DNA of 25,256 nt from positions 1-25,256 of the forward strand of contig CAZTDR010000040.1 of the NCBI GenBank assembly GCA_964612855.1, read 5' to 3'. The position numbers were made by a program, and so were the translations under genes. Below the pieces are notes generated by a model that was not told the origin of the DNA, did not search any database, and worked only from the letters and a program-made list of their open reading frames with translations. Source of the stretch: DATIJJ01 sp964612855. GTDB taxonomy: Bacteria; Pseudomonadota; Gammaproteobacteria; DSM-16500. Positions 1 to 7,192 of the stretch are shown piece after piece; within the stretch, counting starts at the first letter, position 1, and each line of letters starts with the position of its first letter.

Positions 1-76
1 CGTCATCCCCGAATGCTTCTATCGGGGATCTCCTTATTAGTAGACAGATCCCCGACAGAAGCATTCGGGGATGACG
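1..76. repeat. Long palindromic repeat (dispersed hairpin element)
   Basis: A nearly perfect inverted repeat. Bases 1-20 are the exact reverse complement of 57-76, and inner bases 23-31 (CGGGGATCT) pair with 46-54. Only two bases on each side are unpaired between the outer and inner stems, and the loop is 14 nt (32-45). It starts at the window edge and may extend further left. It lies 30 nt past the stop of hpf, so a transcript of the lpt operon would fold here and it could end or protect the message. No T-run is visible because the downstream side is outside the window. Similar CGTCATCCCCG... palindromes are dispersed in several intracellular bacterial genomes (from memory, unverified). Confidence 0.8.
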
Positions 77-106
77 AAGTTCGCATCTTGAAGTGCGGCG
101 AGTACA

Positions 107-394
107 TTAATGTTCTGAATTTTTTTCTTTAAATTTGGTAATTTGCGTAACTAATTTATCAATCATTTCTTCAATTGCTGCATACAGGTCGGTAGATTCT
201 GCTGACGCATGAATTTCAGTACCATTAAAATGCGCAGTTGCCTCAGCGATTTGCATGACTTTTTCGACATGAAAAGTAATATGAACTTGTGAAATCTGAG
301 TGTGGCGACGTTCTAAGCGTTGAAATTTTTCCTGAGTAAAGGATTTCAAAGCAGGGGTGACATCGATATTGCGTCCTGTAAAATGAAGCTGCAT
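107..394 (-). CDS. hpf: Ribosome hibernation promoting factor (short HPF)
   Basis: The 95-residue protein matches the short-form HPF/YfiA family (sigma-54 modulation protein / S30AE domain), whose E. coli member is also 95 residues. It begins MQLHFTGRNIDVTPALKSF, the typical first strand and helix, and ends in a charged tail. In stationary phase the family binds the decoding region of the 30S subunit and promotes 100S dimers. The start is supported by GAGG about 9 nt upstream. It is the last visible gene of the kdsD-kdsC-lptC-lptA-lptB-hpf operon, 16 nt after lptB. In most gammaproteobacteria rpoN sits between lptB and hpf; here there is no room for it. Confidence 0.95.
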   Translation of the reverse strand: MQLHFTGRNIDVTPALKSFTQEKFQRLERRHTQISQVHITFHVEKVMQIAEATAHFNGTEIHASAESTDLYAAIEEMIDKLVTQITKFKEKNSEH

Positions 395-410
395 AGCTTA
401 TACCTCGTAA

Positions 411-1136
411 TTATAAATTAAAATCTTCACCTAAATAAACAGCTCTGACCTGTTTGTTGTTTAAAATATCTTGCGGCGTGCCTTGATGCAACACTTCCCC
501 TTGATTCACAATGTATGCACGCTGGCAAATATCCAGCGTTTCCCGTACGTTATGATCGGTGATTAATACGCCAATATGACGATCACGCAAATGGGTAATG
601 ATGCGTTTAACATCCACGACAGAAATGGGATCAATACCAGCAAACGGTTCATCTAATAAAATAAATTTCGGTTCAGTTGCCAGCGCTCGAGCAATTTCTA
701 CGCGCCGACGTTCCCCCCCTGATAAACTAATTCCTAAGGTATCGCGAATGCCAGTGATGTGAAACTCTTCCAGCAATTGATTCAATCTTTCTTCGCGCTC
801 TAAGGCACTTAATTCTTTCCGTAATTCAAGGATTGCCATGATATTATCTGCGGCGGTTAATTTACGAAAAATAGAGGCTTCCTGCGGCAGATAACTAATG
901 CCTAAATGCGCACGGTCATGCACCGGCATGGTCGTGATATCTCGATCATTTAAAAAAATATGTCCGCTATCACAGCTAATTAATCCAACGACCATATAAA
1001 ATGAAGTAGTTTTGCCTGCACCATTGGGGCCGAGTAAACCCACCACTTCACCACAATTAATGTGAAATGAAACGTTTTTTACCGCTTGGCGGGCTTTATA
1101 TTTTTTACTGATTTTTTCGATGCGTAAAGTTGTCAT
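411..1136 (-). CDS. lptB: LPS export ABC transporter ATP-binding protein LptB
   Basis: This is the 241-residue cytoplasmic ATPase of the LptB2FGC complex, which extracts LPS from the inner membrane and pushes it along the LptA bridge. Visible motifs are Walker A GPNGAGKT (residues 36-43), the ABC signature LSGGERRR, Walker B FILLDEPFAGIDP, and the switch histidine in LITDHNVRET. The length equals that of E. coli LptB (241). The ATG overlaps the stop of lptA by 4 bp (ATGA), so translation is probably coupled. Its membrane partners LptF and LptG are not in this window, which is normal because lptFG usually lies elsewhere. Confidence 0.97.
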   Translation of the reverse strand: MTTLRIEKISKKYKARQAVKNVSFHINCGEVVGLLGPNGAGKTTSFYMVVGLISCDSGHIFLNDRDITTMPVHDRAHLGISYLPQEASIFRKLTAADNIMAILELRKELSALEREERLNQLLEEFHITGIRDTLGISLSGGERRRVEIARALATEPKFILLDEPFAGIDPISVVDVKRIITHLRDRHIGVLITDHNVRETLDICQRAYIVNQGEVLHQGTPQDILNNKQVRAVYLGEDFNL

Positions 1137-1633
1137 GATTTTAATTGATTAGGGTCAATAATAATGGTTGCACGGCCGGTTTTTGATGGAGGTGCAGTTA
1201 CAATTTGGTCTTTCATGTTATAAATAATCACCGGGCCTTGAAAACTATTTTTTCCTTGCGTCACCACCACATCATCTTCCAAAAAGACGATCGATTTTGC
1301 CGGGAAAAATTTAATTACGCGAGCTTTGGCATGTAAGAGCGGATCACCCGGTTTGGGCAAAGTGGTATATTCTGCTAATTCATTAAAGCCAAATGCAACC
1401 GCTTGTTCTATTTTATGCTTATTGTTATTCATGGTGACAACACGATCGGCTGTGAGATGTGTGCTGCCTTGATCAATTTTGACATGGCCCTCATAGATAT
1501 GAGTGCCGGTTTTATAATTGAACGTCGAGCTATCTGAAACAATATGCATAATTTGCTGATCATCGTTCTGGAGCGCGAAAAGGCTCGCAGAGGCAAGAGC
1601 AGTCAACATAAACAGTTTAAGACGCTGGGACAT
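1133..1633 (-). CDS. lptA: LPS transport periplasmic protein LptA
   Basis: LptA forms the periplasmic beta-jellyroll bridge that carries LPS from LptC to LptD. The protein has a signal peptide (MSQRLKLFMLTALASASLFA, probable cleavage after the last Ala) and the OstA-like pattern: SDSSTFNYKTGTHIYEGHVKI, then HLTADRV, and later IVFLEDDVVVTQGKNSFQGP. I place the start at ATG 1633 because the alternative upstream GTG (1639) lies inside the AAAGGTG ribosome site. The mature protein is about 145 residues, a little shorter than the E. coli one. The gene overlaps the 3' end of lptC by 17 bp and lptB by 4 bp, a tightly coupled lptC-lptA-lptB module. Confidence 0.93.
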   Translation of the reverse strand: MSQRLKLFMLTALASASLFALQNDDQQIMHIVSDSSTFNYKTGTHIYEGHVKIDQGSTHLTADRVVTMNNNKHKIEQAVAFGFNELAEYTTLPKPGDPLLHAKARVIKFFPAKSIVFLEDDVVVTQGKNSFQGPVIIYNMKDQIVTAPPSKTGRATIIIDPNQLKS

Positions 1634-2189
1634 AATCACCTTTAGCTTCTGACAGTAATTTTACGGTGCCATTGTTTAGGTCAGCTAACATACCGATTGC
1701 ATGAATAGTCGTATCGGGTTGCATAATGGTGACAGGATTATGGGTCTCTGCCTGTTGTTTATCAGGAAATACTGTAAGTGATAGTGTTTCCATTGTTGTG
1801 TTAGGGTTTGCTATATCCGCTGGATGATGGATGACGACATTATCTGAAAAGATAATTTCTTGCGTTCCCTTTGATGCATCGGCGTAATCGGAATGAATAA
1901 ACCAAGGCTGCGGGGAGTGGCGATAGACAGTCACGCGAGGATGAAGAATGTGGGTAGTATCATCTTCAGCATAATGCGTCATTTTTGGCGCTTCAATTTT
2001 GAGCGATGGGCTGCCTTGCTTATTCATAATCGTTGCCACGATATTTTCCATGAAAGCATCGGGTTCGTTTGCATGTTTGACTAGCAAAGGGCGCGCATGT
2101 TTTGTCAATAAAATTGACCATGCACTGAGCAAAAAGGCAATTAAAAGTAAAAATGTCATGGTCGAATTTTTAAAAGAAAAAATAGTCAT
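1617..2189 (-). CDS. lptC: LPS export system protein LptC
   Basis: A 190-residue bitopic inner-membrane protein that accepts LPS from LptFG and passes it to LptA. It has one N-terminal membrane helix (about residues 11-30, TFLLLIAFLLSAWSILL) followed by a periplasmic beta-rich domain with typical LptC elements: MENIVATIMNKQGSPSLKIEAPKMTHY, then a YRHSPQPWFIHSDYA stretch and an IIFSDNVVIHHP repeat. Sequence in this family is weakly conserved, so the call leans partly on position between kdsC and lptA. The start is 2 nt after the kdsC stop, with AAGG of the kdsC end serving as ribosome site. Confidence 0.9.
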   Translation of the reverse strand: MTIFSFKNSTMTFLLLIAFLLSAWSILLTKHARPLLVKHANEPDAFMENIVATIMNKQGSPSLKIEAPKMTHYAEDDTTHILHPRVTVYRHSPQPWFIHSDYADASKGTQEIIFSDNVVIHHPADIANPNTTMETLSLTVFPDKQQAETHNPVTIMQPDTTIHAIGMLADLNNGTVKLLSEAKGDYVPAS

Positions 2190-2191
2190 AA

Positions 2192-2719
2192 CTACCTTTG
2201 TAAATAAGACTCTATTGCAGCATGATAGGTCCCTTGTGCTTTCATAATAATTTCACACAATTCCCGCATGGCACCTTTACCACCGTGTGCACGGGTGATG
2301 AGTGCCACATGTTCTTGAACAATTTTAGGCGCATTGGGGACAGAGACCGGAAGGCCCACCCGTATTAATAAAGGTAAATCCGGTAAGTCATCGGCAATAT
2401 AGGCAATTTCCGCATCTTCTATACCCAGTTTCTGCTTTAATTCTTCGTAGGCTACTAGTTTATCTGACTGACCTTGATAAACATGCTCAATATTTAAATC
2501 TTGCATGCGCTGGGAAACAGCATGCGATTTTTTAGCAGTAATGATCGCAATCTGGACACCAGATTGTTGTAAGATACGCATGCCAATGCCGTCATGTACA
2601 TTGAAATCTTTCATTTCAGAGCCACTTGGACCATAAAATAATGTCCCTGACGTTAAGACACCATCGACATCAGAAATAACAAGACGCACATTTTTCGCTT
2701 TTTCAGCCAGCGTTGTCAT
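2192..2719 (-). CDS. kdsC: 3-deoxy-D-manno-octulosonate 8-phosphate phosphatase KdsC
   Basis: A 175-residue HAD-superfamily C0 phosphatase that removes phosphate from Kdo-8-phosphate, the third step of CMP-Kdo synthesis for LPS inner core. Visible motifs are DVDGVLTSG (nucleophile and acid/base Asp, residues 17-21), the DGIGMRIL substrate region, the IITAKKS motif II and the Mg-binding IADDLPDLP motif, where Ala replaces the commoner Gly before the double Asp. The C-terminal tail conserves GGKGAMRELCE, which in this family closes over the neighbouring subunit's active site. It starts 2 nt after kdsD. Confidence 0.96.
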   Translation of the reverse strand: MTTLAEKAKNVRLVISDVDGVLTSGTLFYGPSGSEMKDFNVHDGIGMRILQQSGVQIAIITAKKSHAVSQRMQDLNIEHVYQGQSDKLVAYEELKQKLGIEDAEIAYIADDLPDLPLLIRVGLPVSVPNAPKIVQEHVALITRAHGGKGAMRELCEIIMKAQGTYHAAIESYLQR

Positions 2720-2721
2720 TT

Positions 2722-3714
2722 TTATACGACTCCCGCGCGTAAAATATCGTGTAAATGAACCACGCCAACGGGTTGTTTTTGTTCGTTAGTAACAATTAGG
2801 GCAGTGATCTTGTGCGATTCCATCATATGTAATGCTTCCGCTGCAAGTAGGTTAGGGTGAATAACTTTCGGATTTTTTGTCATCAGGTGTTGAATGACAG
2901 TTTGATGAATATCGGTGTGGCTATCAAAAGCGCGGCGTACATCGCCATCGGTAAAAATACCGGCTAATTCATTGTTTTGATCAACTACGGTTGTCATACC
3001 CAATTTTTTTTGGGTCATTTCAACAAGCGCTGTTTTAAGTAAGGCATTCGAGTCCACTTTCGGCATGGCGTCGCCCTTATGCATGATGTCATCCACACGT
3101 AGCAATAAACGTCCCAATGTGCCGCCAGGATGGGATAAAGCAAAATCTTCTGCTGTAAAACCACGACATTCCAATAGCGTAATGGCCAGAGCATCTCCCA
3201 TCACTAATGCTGCTGTCGTGCTGCAGGTGGGTGCCAAGCCCAGAGGGCAGGCTTCTTTTTCGATGCTGACATCTAAATTAATACTGGCTGTTTTAGCCAG
3301 CGTAGAATTGGGGTTGCCGGTTAACGTGATTAATGCCAGATCGAGACGTTTAATAAATGGTAGAATCGCGAGGATCTCTTCGGTTTCACCAGAATTTGAA
3401 ATCATTAAAACCACATCTTTTGCGGTAATCATGCCAAAATCACCATGTTTGGCTTCACCTGGGTGAATGAAGAAGGCAGGACTGCCCGTGCTCGCAAAGG
3501 TGGCTGCAATTTTCCGCCCAATATGCCCTGATTTACCCATACCCATCACAATAATGCGTCCCTCGCAATGGAGTAAATAATCACACGCTTTAGCAAAGCT
3601 CGCATTAATGCGCGAACGTAGCGAAAGAATGCTTGCGGCTTCAGCTTCTATCACCGCAAGGCCTAATTGACATGTTTTTTCAACGTGTTGCATAACTTTT
3701 CTCATTGGTCGCAT
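2722..3714 (-). CDS. kdsD: Arabinose-5-phosphate isomerase KdsD
   Basis: A 330-residue KdsD/GutQ-family isomerase converting D-ribulose-5-phosphate to D-arabinose-5-phosphate, the first committed step to Kdo. It has an N-terminal SIS sugar-isomerase domain (about 40-185, with MGMGKSGHIGRKIAATFASTGSPAF split over 57-80 and the ISNSGETEE loop near 105-113) and a C-terminal pair of CBS domains (about 205-330, ending GVVHLHDILRAGVV). The FALSHPGGTLGRLLL linker motif is typical. Several ATGs near the start (MRPM, MRKV, MQHV) are possible; I keep the longest. It heads the operon, downstream of a plausible sigma-70 promoter. Confidence 0.96.
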   Translation of the reverse strand: MRPMRKVMQHVEKTCQLGLAVIEAEAASILSLRSRINASFAKACDYLLHCEGRIIVMGMGKSGHIGRKIAATFASTGSPAFFIHPGEAKHGDFGMITAKDVVLMISNSGETEEILAILPFIKRLDLALITLTGNPNSTLAKTASINLDVSIEKEACPLGLAPTCSTTAALVMGDALAITLLECRGFTAEDFALSHPGGTLGRLLLRVDDIMHKGDAMPKVDSNALLKTALVEMTQKKLGMTTVVDQNNELAGIFTDGDVRRAFDSHTDIHQTVIQHLMTKNPKVIHPNLLAAEALHMMESHKITALIVTNEQKQPVGVVHLHDILRAGVV

Positions 3715-3725
3715 GAACGCTTGCT

Positions 3726-3755
3726 ATTTTACCCGATTTGAGGGTTAAAGGACAA
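3726..3755 (-). promoter_or_regulatory. Candidate sigma-70 promoter of the kdsD-hpf operon
   Basis: On the minus strand, TTGTCC (3755-3750) and TAAAAT (3731-3726) are separated by 18 bp and lie just upstream of kdsD. They match the -35/-10 consensus TTGACA/TATAAT at 4/6 and 5/6. This is the only good pair I see in the 162-bp divergent space to the gene starting at 3877. Confidence 0.45.
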
Positions 3756-3876
3756 AATTTTTTCTAATTCAGGTTTTTTTCTTGGCTTATGGTAGAATAG
3801 GGCAAATTATAATCACTCGTAGCCTCTTGTTTGTATTAGAGCAGGACGGAGGCCATACAAAAAGAGGAAAATTAAC

Positions 3877-6636
3877 ATGAGTAGTGTTAAGAATGCGTTT
3901 AAAGAATTTGCCCGAGAAATGTCCTTAAGTAGTTTTAATTTGCCTGAAATTCAAGAAAATATAATGGAGCTGGGCGAGATAGCCAACTGGATTATTAGTG
4001 AGGAGAGGGCTGAAGAACAAGTTCTTGAAAAATTTAATGCTATTTATGAACGTTATAAAAGTGCTCATGGCCGTCTAAAAGAAAGCAAAGTGCGCTCGTT
4101 GGCGGATGAAAACCAAGCGCGCTTATTGGAAGAATACCTTAAAGGTTTTTTGCTGGCTATCGATGAAGCTTTTCATAAGTTTCCCAATTTGATTAAAGTA
4201 CTTAAAGAAAAAATGCCCGCAATAAACGCTATCTCTAAAGGTCCTATACAAAGAAAGGGCCCCACAAAAATCGACTCTCCCAAAAAAGGTCCCCTCGTAA
4301 AAAAAGGTCCGGCGCAGGAAGAGGATATCTCTCAAGAAGATAAAAAGTTAATTGAAGATTTTATGAGTAGCTATGTTGCTGGTTCTTACGCAGAAGAAAT
4401 ATCTGAATATAGCTATCGGAAACAAGGTGACTGTTTGTTGATTGAAGCGAGCTTTTCTTCTGGGGCTTTCCATGCTTTCCCTACCTTGCCGATTACTTAT
4501 AGAGCTGAGGTGCAGCTTTCACATAGCGGGCATGTTGCTACTGTCAATTATGTTAAATTTATAGCAGCTCTTAAAAGCAAAAAAAATGCGGACTTTCCTG
4601 CTATTAGGGGGGAGAAGTATGCCGACTTAAGCGCCGCAAATCTTTATACCCCAGAAAATCATGAGTTTTTACTACAGGAACCTTCCTCTTTTTCAATGCG
4701 GTGTAGCCTGCTGCTTTCATTAAACCAAAAAGGGGTTGTTATAAATAATGGGATACGAAATTTCTTAAACAAGCATCCTGAATATATCCGCGCCATTGAT
4801 GAGTACATGAGTGGTTTGCAATCTAACTTATGTAAGACATCTCCAGAGCATATTTATGCATATTTTCTATTTGCAGCAGCATTAGAGAGTTATGAAAATG
4901 AATCTGTACAACATAGATCTACAATTTATAAGACTCTAATAGATATTGAGCGGATCATCTTAACTGAATATCCACAATATGATGTTAAGATTAGGTCAGA
5001 AATAAAAAATTTATGCAAGGCTTATTCTGTTCCACATAGTTTCTCAACATCATCTGAAGCGGAAGCATCTAAGCACTATCTCGACTATATTAAATTATTA
5101 GAAACATATATAAATCCTGAGATGGCATTAGCCGTAGCAAAATTAAAACAGCAGAAACTTGATGGGGATCCTGGCCTCCTCCAAATTTTAAGGAAATACC
5201 CCAAGCACGCGTTTAGTTTAGCTTCAGGAATAGTAACGTTATATGAAGCTAAGCTATTGGCTTTTGGCGCTCCGTATCTCGATTACTTAACGAAAAATCC
5301 TGAGTATGCTTCTATTATGGCGTCAGGAATCGCTAAATTAGACGAGTTACGCGTGCCTTTAACACCGGAAAATCTCGCCTACTTGGCTCAATATCCTAAA
5401 GATGCAGTTAATCGTGCTCAGTTGCTCGGCAAGCTGCATAAGTATCGCTTGTTAAATGATGTTAATCGAAAACAATTGATGCAATATTCAAATCGTAACT
5501 ATGCGAATAATATTTGGCGAGCATTGCTTGACATGAAGAGAAATGGCCGAGTCATTAATCAGGAAGATTTTGCGTTTTTAATGGAACATCCTGCCCATGC
5601 TCTAGATATGGCTTTGGCGTTGATAAAGTTAAAGGGTGTTCCCTTTGCTTTTCTTGACGATACATCAAGCTTAAGCAACGATAAATCCACGAAACGAGAT
5701 ACCGCTATAAAAATGTATTTAAGGAAAAATTATCAGTACGCTGCTCGTATTTATTCTGGGTTTGATCAATTAGGTCCAGAGAATATGGACCAAGCCACTG
5801 TTTCTTTTTTACTGGATCATCCTGGGCACGCTGATCATATTGCTACTGTGGTTAAGAATATTCCTCGTCATATAGAAAGAGAGCGTTTGTTAGCTGATTT
5901 AAGAAACAATCTTAAACATATTTATTCACTTGCATTAGGGTTAGACTCAGCTAAAGCCAAATTGACGGCAATGCATTCGTATCAAGAACAAAGTGAGCGC
6001 CTCTATTCTCTCGTAATTAAATATCCAGAGCATGCGCCTGAGATAGTAAGTGTGATTACATGTTTACTGCCTAATGGGGAAGGGTTAGTTAAAGCTTTAC
6101 ATTTCTTAAGTGAGAGCTTATCTGTTTTCCAGCCTCAACATATTAGCGACTTTCTCTTGGGATTTTGGCGGTTAACATCTCGCGGCATGGTGATAAACGA
6201 GAAGCAGGATGGGGGAATCTCTCTTTCCGTTCAAAGAATTAATGCACAAATGGATAAATCCAACAAGATTTTCTTAATGAAGTATCCTGGATACGCTTTC
6301 AATATTGCCATGGGTTTTGATCTATGCAGACTTTATAACGTGGCTACTCCGGCAAATCTAAAAACTATTATTCAGTATCGAGCATTTATTCCAGAAATTA
6401 AATTTGCATTTGAAACTGCATTTGAAAGAAATCAAAAAACATTTAATGAAATTATAAAAACTTTTGAAGACCGTTTTGTTACTTTTATGATGGCCGAGAA
6501 GGAGTCAAAAACGGAACCCAATAGTCGCTGTGCATTACACCATGCTTTTTTTAAGAGCTCTCTCTACGAAAAGTTTCTTTTATCAGAGATTTTTGGATAT
6601 GTTGCTCCTCAACAGGCTCCTAGGCCGAAAACTTAA
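3877..6636 (+). CDS. Large helical-repeat (solenoid) protein of unknown function, possible effector
   Basis: I do not recognise this 919-residue protein as a named family. Residues 1-110 are charged and helical; 121-145 hold four KGP tripeptides in a basic linker; 150-270 form a mixed segment. From about 298 to 815 a degenerate repeat recurs, with core [hydrophobic]-x-x-[HYN]-P-x-[HY]-A-x-x-hydrophobic-A. Examples are NKHPEYIRAI (298), RKYPKHAFSLASG (439), TKNPEYASIMASG (472), AQYPKDAVNRA (504), MEHPAHALDMA (569), LDHPGHADHIA (646), IKYPEHAPEI (714) and MKYPGYAFNIAMG (801), often with an LTPENLAYL-like helix just before. Spacing is about 33 residues where copies are adjacent. This resembles the ~36-residue alpha-helical repeats of some Legionellales proteins (recalled). 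There is no signal peptide or membrane helix, so it is cytoplasmic or exported by a leaderless system. GAGGA 8 nt upstream supports the start. Effector status is inference. Confidence 0.7.
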   Translation: MSSVKNAFKEFAREMSLSSFNLPEIQENIMELGEIANWIISEERAEEQVLEKFNAIYERYKSAHGRLKESKVRSLADENQARLLEEYLKGFLLAIDEAFHKFPNLIKVLKEKMPAINAISKGPIQRKGPTKIDSPKKGPLVKKGPAQEEDISQEDKKLIEDFMSSYVAGSYAEEISEYSYRKQGDCLLIEASFSSGAFHAFPTLPITYRAEVQLSHSGHVATVNYVKFIAALKSKKNADFPAIRGEKYADLSAANLYTPENHEFLLQEPSSFSMRCSLLLSLNQKGVVINNGIRNFLNKHPEYIRAIDEYMSGLQSNLCKTSPEHIYAYFLFAAALESYENESVQHRSTIYKTLIDIERIILTEYPQYDVKIRSEIKNLCKAYSVPHSFSTSSEAEASKHYLDYIKLLETYINPEMALAVAKLKQQKLDGDPGLLQILRKYPKHAFSLASGIVTLYEAKLLAFGAPYLDYLTKNPEYASIMASGIAKLDELRVPLTPENLAYLAQYPKDAVNRAQLLGKLHKYRLLNDVNRKQLMQYSNRNYANNIWRALLDMKRNGRVINQEDFAFLMEHPAHALDMALALIKLKGVPFAFLDDTSSLSNDKSTKRDTAIKMYLRKNYQYAARIYSGFDQLGPENMDQATVSFLLDHPGHADHIATVVKNIPRHIERERLLADLRNNLKHIYSLALGLDSAKAKLTAMHSYQEQSERLYSLVIKYPEHAPEIVSVITCLLPNGEGLVKALHFLSESLSVFQPQHISDFLLGFWRLTSRGMVINEKQDGGISLSVQRINAQMDKSNKIFLMKYPGYAFNIAMGFDLCRLYNVATPANLKTIIQYRAFIPEIKFAFETAFERNQKTFNEIIKTFEDRFVTFMMAEKESKTEPNSRCALHHAFFKSSLYEKFLLSEIFGYVAPQQAPRPKT

Positions 6637-6764
6637 ATAAAAAATAATCCAGGTGGTGATGCTCTGCAGGGGAAAAATTTTTAGCAATGTTGCAGGGCAT
6701 GGCGTGCCACACTGCTGTTCGGTAAATCGGTATTAAATTTTCACAACCGGTTTCTAATAAAAAA

Positions 6765-6860
6765 TGTAGGGTGGCACGGTGCGTTTTTTGCACCGTAATC
6801 CACCAATCTGCCGCTGAAAAGGTGGATTACGACGCAAAAAACGCGTCGTGCCACCCTACA
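6765..6860. repeat. Inverted pair of REP-like hairpin units
   Basis: Two ~40-bp units face each other: 6765-6804 on the plus strand and 6821-6860 on the minus strand, 16 nt apart. Both have the frame TGTAGGGTGGCACG...GTAATCCACC and each folds alone into a small hairpin. The first uses arms GGTGC/GCACC and the second GACGC/GCGTC around the same GTTTTTT-type loop, so arm changes are paired. The pair can also form one long outer stem (6765-6778 with 6847-6860 is exact). It sits in the 337-bp space between the solenoid gene and the PspC gene, where it may end or process the upstream transcript. The rest of that space (6637-6764 and 6861-6973) shows nothing I can name. A second pair is at 10245-10353. 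Confidence 0.85.
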
Positions 6861-6973
6861 TGTTACAAAAATTCTTTCATGCGTAGGCCCTGCCTTTCTT
6901 TCCAATTGCTTCTAATACCTCCCGTTTTGCAGTATCATGCAGACATTATTTTGTTTACTTAAAAGAGGCTACC

Positions 6974-7192
6974 ATGGATAACTCTCCAAAACGCTTATAT
7001 CGTTCACGGACCCAGCGCGTGATTGCGGGTGTGTGCGGCGGTTTAGGAGATTATTTCAATCTTGATCCCACTTGGATAAGGCTTACTTTTATATTATTGG
7101 CTTTATTGGGATTGGGTACTTTTGTGATTGTCTACATCATTTTTTGGCTGATTGTACCACTTGCGCCATCGGGAACATCAGTGAATGGATAA
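6974..7192 (+). CDS. PspC-domain small inner-membrane protein
   Basis: A 72-residue protein consisting of one PspC domain. KRLYRSRTQRVIAGVCGGLGDYF (residues ~5-27, split here from the family's KLYRS...GVCGGLA signature) is followed by LDPTWIRLTFILLALL and a second hydrophobic stretch to about residue 66 (GLGTFVIVYIIFWLIVPLAP), giving one or two membrane segments. In enterobacteria PspC senses secretin and membrane stress and passes the signal to PspA. Here no pspA or pspB is visible. The gene ends 8 bp inside mlaF, so it is very probably the first gene of the mla operon and co-translated with it. AGAGG is 5 nt before the ATG. A role beside Mla in sensing envelope state is inference. Confidence 0.88.
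   Translation: MDNSPKRLYRSRTQRVIAGVCGGLGDYFNLDPTWIRLTFILLALLGLGTFVIVYIIFWLIVPLAPSGTSVNG

Noticed and set aside
3065..3466. 133-codon plus-strand frame opposite kdsD
   Set aside because: It is the antisense shadow of a well-conserved gene, with no ribosome site or recognisable family.
6771..6962. 63-codon plus-strand frame
   Set aside because: It lies across the REP-like pair; the same peptide style (RCVFCTVIHQ) appears at the other pair (9862-10311 minus, 10296-10517 plus), so it is a translation of the repeat.
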